Below, piece by piece: positions 7,761 to 9,994 of a DNA stretch of 9,994 nt (positions within the stretch are counted from its first letter, which is position 1; each line of letters begins with the position of its first letter). The notes under the pieces were generated by a model. That model was not told where the DNA came from and did no database searches. It saw only the letters and a program-made list of their open reading frames with translations. This DNA comes from an uncultured Chlamydiae bacterium (GTDB taxonomy: Bacteria; Chlamydiota; Chlamydiia; Chlamydiales; SM23-39), in the NCBI GenBank assembly GCA_903889795.1, contig CAISYW010000049.1, positions 1-9,994 on the forward strand. Reading direction: 5' to 3'. Made by a program: the position numbers and the translations under genes.

Positions 7761-8900
7761 TCAAAATGATGGAGATTTATTTTTCTTCGATTGGTTGTCT
7801 TCAACATATTGCTTAATGCCAGGCAAAACGGTTGCAATACTGTCTTTCGTCTGTTGAGAGCAAAAACGCCTTGTTGAGTACTCTTCAAGTTTCGCAATCA
7901 GCTTCCGGTAGGCAGAGCAGGCGTCTTCCGGACGCTCCAAAGCATGCGAACATTGGGCAAACTGAAGAAGCAGCTCAAAATCATAAACAGAAAAGCCAAC
8001 ATTCCCCCGATCGGATGGATAAGGAATTGTCAAAGCATATTGAGCTATTAAATAACCTAAAAAATAGCTCTTGATACCGATGTAATACTTAGCCATGAGA
8101 TAGAGAGGCTCTGCTCGAGTGGGTCGATATTGAAAGGCCTTGTTGTAGCTGCTAATAAATTGCTCCGGTTTCATCATCATTTTTTCTTGGAGAGTGGCCA
8201 ACGCTAACATCGAGGCAAACACCTCTTCCGGATCTCCGCCCATCGCGATTCTTTTTTCATAAGTTTCCAAAGCCTGTTCAAATTTTTCAGCCTTTACGTA
8301 ACTAATCGCTAAATAAAAAACATTTCGCGCATTAGTGAGATCTTCTTGAACCATTTTTTCTAAAATGGCGGCATCGCTCAGGTATTTATCCGAATTCTTC
8401 GTCTGATTTTTCGACGTCATCGAAACCATAGCGATCTTTTTTAATGTTTCGTTCGTTTTGTTTTGCGTGCTAGAAATGATCTCATACAAAGCCCCTTTCC
8501 AAGTCCAATCAAGGCGGTTTTTAATTAGAAATTCCTGATAGTTCATTTCAAAAATCGAACGATTTGCTAGAAAATATACATCTGCGGTAAGTGATGGCCT
8601 CACAAAGTCAGCCTCCTCGACCAAACATTGATCGGCATCGATGAGAAACAGATAGTCGCCTTTGTTTTTGGCTAGCGCTAAAGCCTCGTTTCGATTGTGA
8701 GCTCCGTCCCCCCCTTTGATCTCATGCAGCTCACCCGGCAAATCCTTCAAAAATTCACGAATGATCTGCTGCGTCCCATCAGTTGATCCCGTATCGACAA
8801 TCACCCAATAATCGATCCAGCTTTTGACAGACTCCAGACAGCGCTGGATATCCAAGCTATCGTTTTTTACGACCATATTCAAACAAACGGTTTTCTTCAT
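7761..8900 (-). CDS. Diverged GT2-TPR paralogue, possibly catalytically inactive (first gene of array)
   Basis: The protein has 379 residues from the ATG at 8900 (MKKTVCLNMVV), with an AGG about 10 bases upstream. It aligns without gaps to the next gene over the first 180 residues and keeps DYWVIVDTGSTDGTQ and HNRNEAL. Four conserved positions differ from all three siblings: DADE is DADQ (residue 91, codon 8628-8630), PW-x-NF is KGGDG (62-66), the HE of the WxWxG..HE block is YE (Tyr139, codon 8484-8486), and the HEGHR-type segment is TSKNQ (162-166). The TPR-like half (from about 185, with RPTRAEPLYLMAKYY) is well conserved. This pattern suggests an altered or dead catalytic domain with a maintained interaction domain. 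The frame is intact, so I call a gene rather than a pseudogene. It is the first gene after the presumed operon promoter. Confidence 0.87.
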   Translation of the reverse strand: MKKTVCLNMVVKNDSLDIQRCLESVKSWIDYWVIVDTGSTDGTQQIIREFLKDLPGELHEIKGGDGAHNRNEALALAKNKGDYLFLIDADQCLVEEADFVRPSLTADVYFLANRSIFEMNYQEFLIKNRLDWTWKGALYEIISSTQNKTNETLKKIAMVSMTSKNQTKNSDKYLSDAAILEKMVQEDLTNARNVFYLAISYVKAEKFEQALETYEKRIAMGGDPEEVFASMLALATLQEKMMMKPEQFISSYNKAFQYRPTRAEPLYLMAKYYIGIKSYFLGYLIAQYALTIPYPSDRGNVGFSVYDFELLLQFAQCSHALERPEDACSAYRKLIAKLEEYSTRRFCSQQTKDSIATVLPGIKQYVEDNQSKKNKSPSF

Positions 8901-8922
8901 TTCATTACCTGCTTATTAATCG

Positions 8923-8945
8923 GATTAGTATTACAGTTACTAATC
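8923..8945. promoter_or_regulatory. Perfect 8-bp inverted repeat upstream of the glycosyltransferase array
   Basis: GATTAGTA (8923-8930) and its exact reverse complement TACTAATC (8938-8945) are separated by 7 bp. The element ends 23 bp upstream of the array's first start codon. If transcription begins near 8955 it would lie in the leader RNA and could form a hairpin; otherwise it could be an operator. The related string ACTAATTACTAA occurs nearby at 8971-8982. Confidence 0.4.
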
Positions 8946-8961
8946 TATAAACAAGACGACA

Positions 8962-8990
8962 ATTATATACAACTAATTACTAAAAATTGG
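8962..8990 (-). promoter_or_regulatory. Possible promoter of the glycosyltransferase array
   Basis: Read on the minus strand, a consensus -10 hexamer TATAAT lies at 8967-8962. The -35 position, 17-18 bp upstream, is poor (CCAATT or ACCAAT), so the promoter is not certain. A less perfect alternative is TTGTTT (8954-8949) with TAATAC (8933-8928), spaced 15 bp. Either would drive the four genes 8900-4473, since no other gap in the array can hold a promoter. Confidence 0.3.
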
Positions 8991-9081
8991 TTGAAAAAGC
9001 ACCGACAATCGTCAAGAAAGAGGAAGACGCAAATTCTTTGAGGAAAATCGTCGAAGAGGCAGAGCAAACATGGCTCAAAAG
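8984..9081 (+). pseudogene. rplL: Relic of the C-terminal end of ribosomal protein L7/L12
   Basis: On the plus strand this stretch reads KLVEKAPTIVKK, then EEDANSLRKIVEEA. This follows the C-terminal end of bacterial L7/L12, where the E. coli protein has [36 protein letters not shown]-like sequence: LVE-x-AP, a Lys, about three missing residues, then D-A-x-x-L-(K/R)-K-x-x-EEA. After EEA the reading departs from the family, with only a trace of the final LK. There is no N-terminal half and no start, and sequence upstream of 8984 is not recognisable. Intact rplL is expected in the rplJ-rplL-rpoB cluster elsewhere, so this is a fragment left by duplication or rearrangement. It overlaps the presumed promoter of the divergent glycosyltransferase array. 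The match was made from memory and the segment is short. Confidence 0.55.
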
Positions 9082-9150
9082 GGTTCTCCTTTACATTTAG
9101 CAGCGCTTTCTCTAAACTAAACATCATTCTTGTAAAATTATTGGGAGAAT

Positions 9151-9240
9151 ATGTCCTCTGTCAAAAAAAAGCGTCGAGCCAAGATCGCCCGTCATAAACG
9201 CAAAAAACGTCGCCGTCGCGATCGTCACAAGAAAAAATAA
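9151..9240 (+). CDS. Tiny basic bS22/mS38-like (AURKAIP1/COX24-domain) protein
   Basis: The ATG at 9151 follows GGGAG (9143-9147), and a -10-like TAAAAT lies at 9133-9138. The 29-residue product starts MSSVKKKRRAKIARHKRKK and continues with an Arg/Lys/His-rich tail containing RRDRH to a TAA stop; about two thirds of the residues are basic. The pattern (G/S)SV-x-KKRR followed by HK-x-(K/R)-K and a later RH matches the AURKAIP1/COX24 family, which includes the ~33-residue bS22 of mycobacterial 30S subunits and mitochondrial mS38. Those proteins bind rRNA near the decoding region of the small subunit. The same role is inferred here. The intact frame and good ribosome-binding site, set among relics, argue that the gene is maintained. 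It is followed directly by a long hairpin. Confidence 0.75.
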   Translation: MSSVKKKRRAKIARHKRKKRRRRDRHKKK

Positions 9241-9241
9241 T

Positions 9242-9291
9242 CGCCCATTTCCGTTATGAATTTTTCATTTAAATTCACAACGGAAAAGGCG
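9242..9291 (+). terminator. Long hairpin after the small basic protein gene
   Basis: TTCCGTTATGAATTT (9249-9263) pairs with AAATTCACAACGGAA (9271-9285) with a single mismatch around a 7-base loop. Outside it, CGCC (9242-9245) can pair with GGCG (9288-9291) across a small internal loop. The hairpin starts one base after the stop codon at 9240. A strong U tract is missing after it, so it may act as an RNA-stabilising hairpin or a weak terminator rather than a classical intrinsic one. Confidence 0.6.
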
Positions 9292-9357
9292 TTATCTTTA
9301 ACAAAATCTCGTTTAATTATCAGCGGTCAAGCCTAAACCATAATTTCAATACGTCTC

Positions 9358-9394
9358 AAAAAAAAACTGAGGGAAAAATGATTTTTACCCTCAG
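9358..9394 (-). terminator. Intrinsic terminator reading on the minus strand
   Basis: On the minus strand CTGAGGG (9394-9388) pairs with CCCTCAG (9373-9367). The stem is extended by an A5/T5 pairing with one bulged base and is followed by nine T residues (9366-9358). This is a textbook Rho-independent terminator. No intact minus-strand gene is seen between here and the end of the window, so the transcript it once ended is not identified. On the plus strand no comparable T run follows. Confidence 0.65.
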
Positions 9395-9434
9395 CTTGGC
9401 TGTTTAATAATTTTAACGTTAACGATTGGTATGA

Positions 9435-9994
9435 TACTTTTTTGAACGTATCGTTTGCTGCAATCCCATCCCTTCAGCAGCGGGTCAATGCAAGCGATCT
9501 GATAACGCGGCAAGCGACGATAGCCGCCTTCATCCTTTAACGGCAGAAGTTATTAAGAGCGTAGGTTCTCGTTACTGCCCCTCAATCGAAGATAAAATCG
9601 TCCGTTTGCTGATTTGGAGCACCCTTAGAACCAGAGGTTCACCAGCCGCACGTCTTCGGAAAAAAACTTTAGTTTCCCGAGGTATACCGGGAGTGGTTCA
9701 AAAATCGGATTATGTCCAGGAAGTGCCTTGAATTTGAATCAGGCAAAGCCGGCGCCGAAACAGCTCAACTTCTTGAAGTTGGGCGATGCAGGCGGATTCA
9801 TATTCAATGGCTATCTGACGGAGACAGAACCGATTTTTGAATCACGAGCGGTATATACTGCCGTCGGTCTGAAGCTTTGATTTTTGGCGACAAGATTTTG
9901 CGTTCCAATGTATTGCGGAGATCGAAGCCAACTTGCAGCAAGTTAGCGAGATCGAGCGAAATATTGGAGCGCAAAAGATGTCGATGAAAAATCA
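9435..9994 (+). pseudogene. mnmG: Degraded mnmG (gidA) relic, continuing past the window end
   Basis: Pieces of MnmG, the FAD-dependent enzyme that with MnmE makes the cmnm5U modification at tRNA wobble U34, appear in the correct order on the plus strand but in shifting frames. They are: CNP with an RSDNAAS trace of REIDALGG (about 9459-9515); SVGSRYCPSIEDKIVR (9558-9605), the near-invariant family signature; ADLEHP and LEPE of the FLEPE segment (about 9608-9630); IPG; a PGSALNLN match to PGYAIEYD (about 9716-9739); PKQL and GGFIFNG matching PTQL and EGLFFAG (9755-9808); TETEPIFESRAVY matching TEEPYRMFTSRAEY (about 9818-9856); and RQD of RQDNADLR (9888-9896). The span from CNP to RQD is about 440 bp, where an intact gene needs roughly 1.15 kb, so large deletions as well as frameshifts and stops (for example 9729, 9878) have occurred. 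No intact open frame exists. Confidence 0.75.

Noticed and set aside
7756..7764. TTG start at 7764 for the second array gene
   Set aside because: The ATG at 7755 aligns exactly with the start of all paralogues; TTG would add three unmatched residues.
4490..8900. CRISPR array or mobile-element signature within the repeated region
   Set aside because: The repetition comes from paralogous coding sequences. No short regular repeats with spacers, transposase or terminal inverted repeats were seen.
9070..9120. Short plus-strand frame reading MAQKGSPLHLAAL
   Set aside because: It is only 16 codons, overlaps the rplL relic, has no ribosome-binding site and shows no recognisable domain.
9413..9422. 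Palindrome TTAACGTTAA before the mnmG relic
   Set aside because: A 10-bp AT-rich palindrome is likely by chance, and no gene or repeated copy supports a function.

Overview
The window looks like the chromosome of a chlamydia-related bacterium (environmental Chlamydiae type). This is inferred from three things: a DnaB helicase gene followed, further down the same strand, by the remains of mnmG (gidA), which matches the dnaB-gidA order I recall from Chlamydia; a very small, extremely basic bS22/mS38-like protein; and moderately AT-rich, compact, overlapping genes. The species cannot be named from sequence alone.

Layout. Positions 1-730 (+) hold the 3' part of an FkbM-type methyltransferase. 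Positions 754-1617 (-) hold a single-domain glycosyltransferase convergent with it and divergent from dnaB. Positions 1745-4489 (+) are dnaB, interrupted in frame by a full-length intein of about 431 residues with a LAGLIDADG homing endonuclease. Positions 4473-8900 (-) hold four tandem paralogous genes, each a GT2-type glycosyltransferase domain plus a C-terminal TPR-like helical region. They are packed with 4-bp ATGA overlaps or near-zero gaps and probably form one operon read from about 8955 toward 4473. The last of them overlaps the 3' end of dnaB by 17 bp.

From 8900 to the end there is little intact coding sequence, but it is not empty. It holds an operon leader with a perfect inverted repeat, a short relic of the C-terminal end of ribosomal protein L7/L12 (rplL), the intact 29-residue basic protein gene, a long hairpin after it, a minus-strand intrinsic terminator with no obvious gene upstream, and then a heavily deleted and frameshifted mnmG relic that runs off the end of the window.

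How it fits together. The FkbM methyltransferase, the lone glycosyltransferase and the four-gene glycosyltransferase array suggest a locus that builds or decorates a surface glycan, placed around the replicative helicase gene. The glycosyltransferase array now lies between dnaB and the mnmG relic, so expansion of the array, or a rearrangement, may have accompanied loss of this mnmG copy. The first gene of the array has lost several motifs that its three siblings share and may be a pseudoenzyme. The acceptor and sugar donor cannot be read from the sequence.
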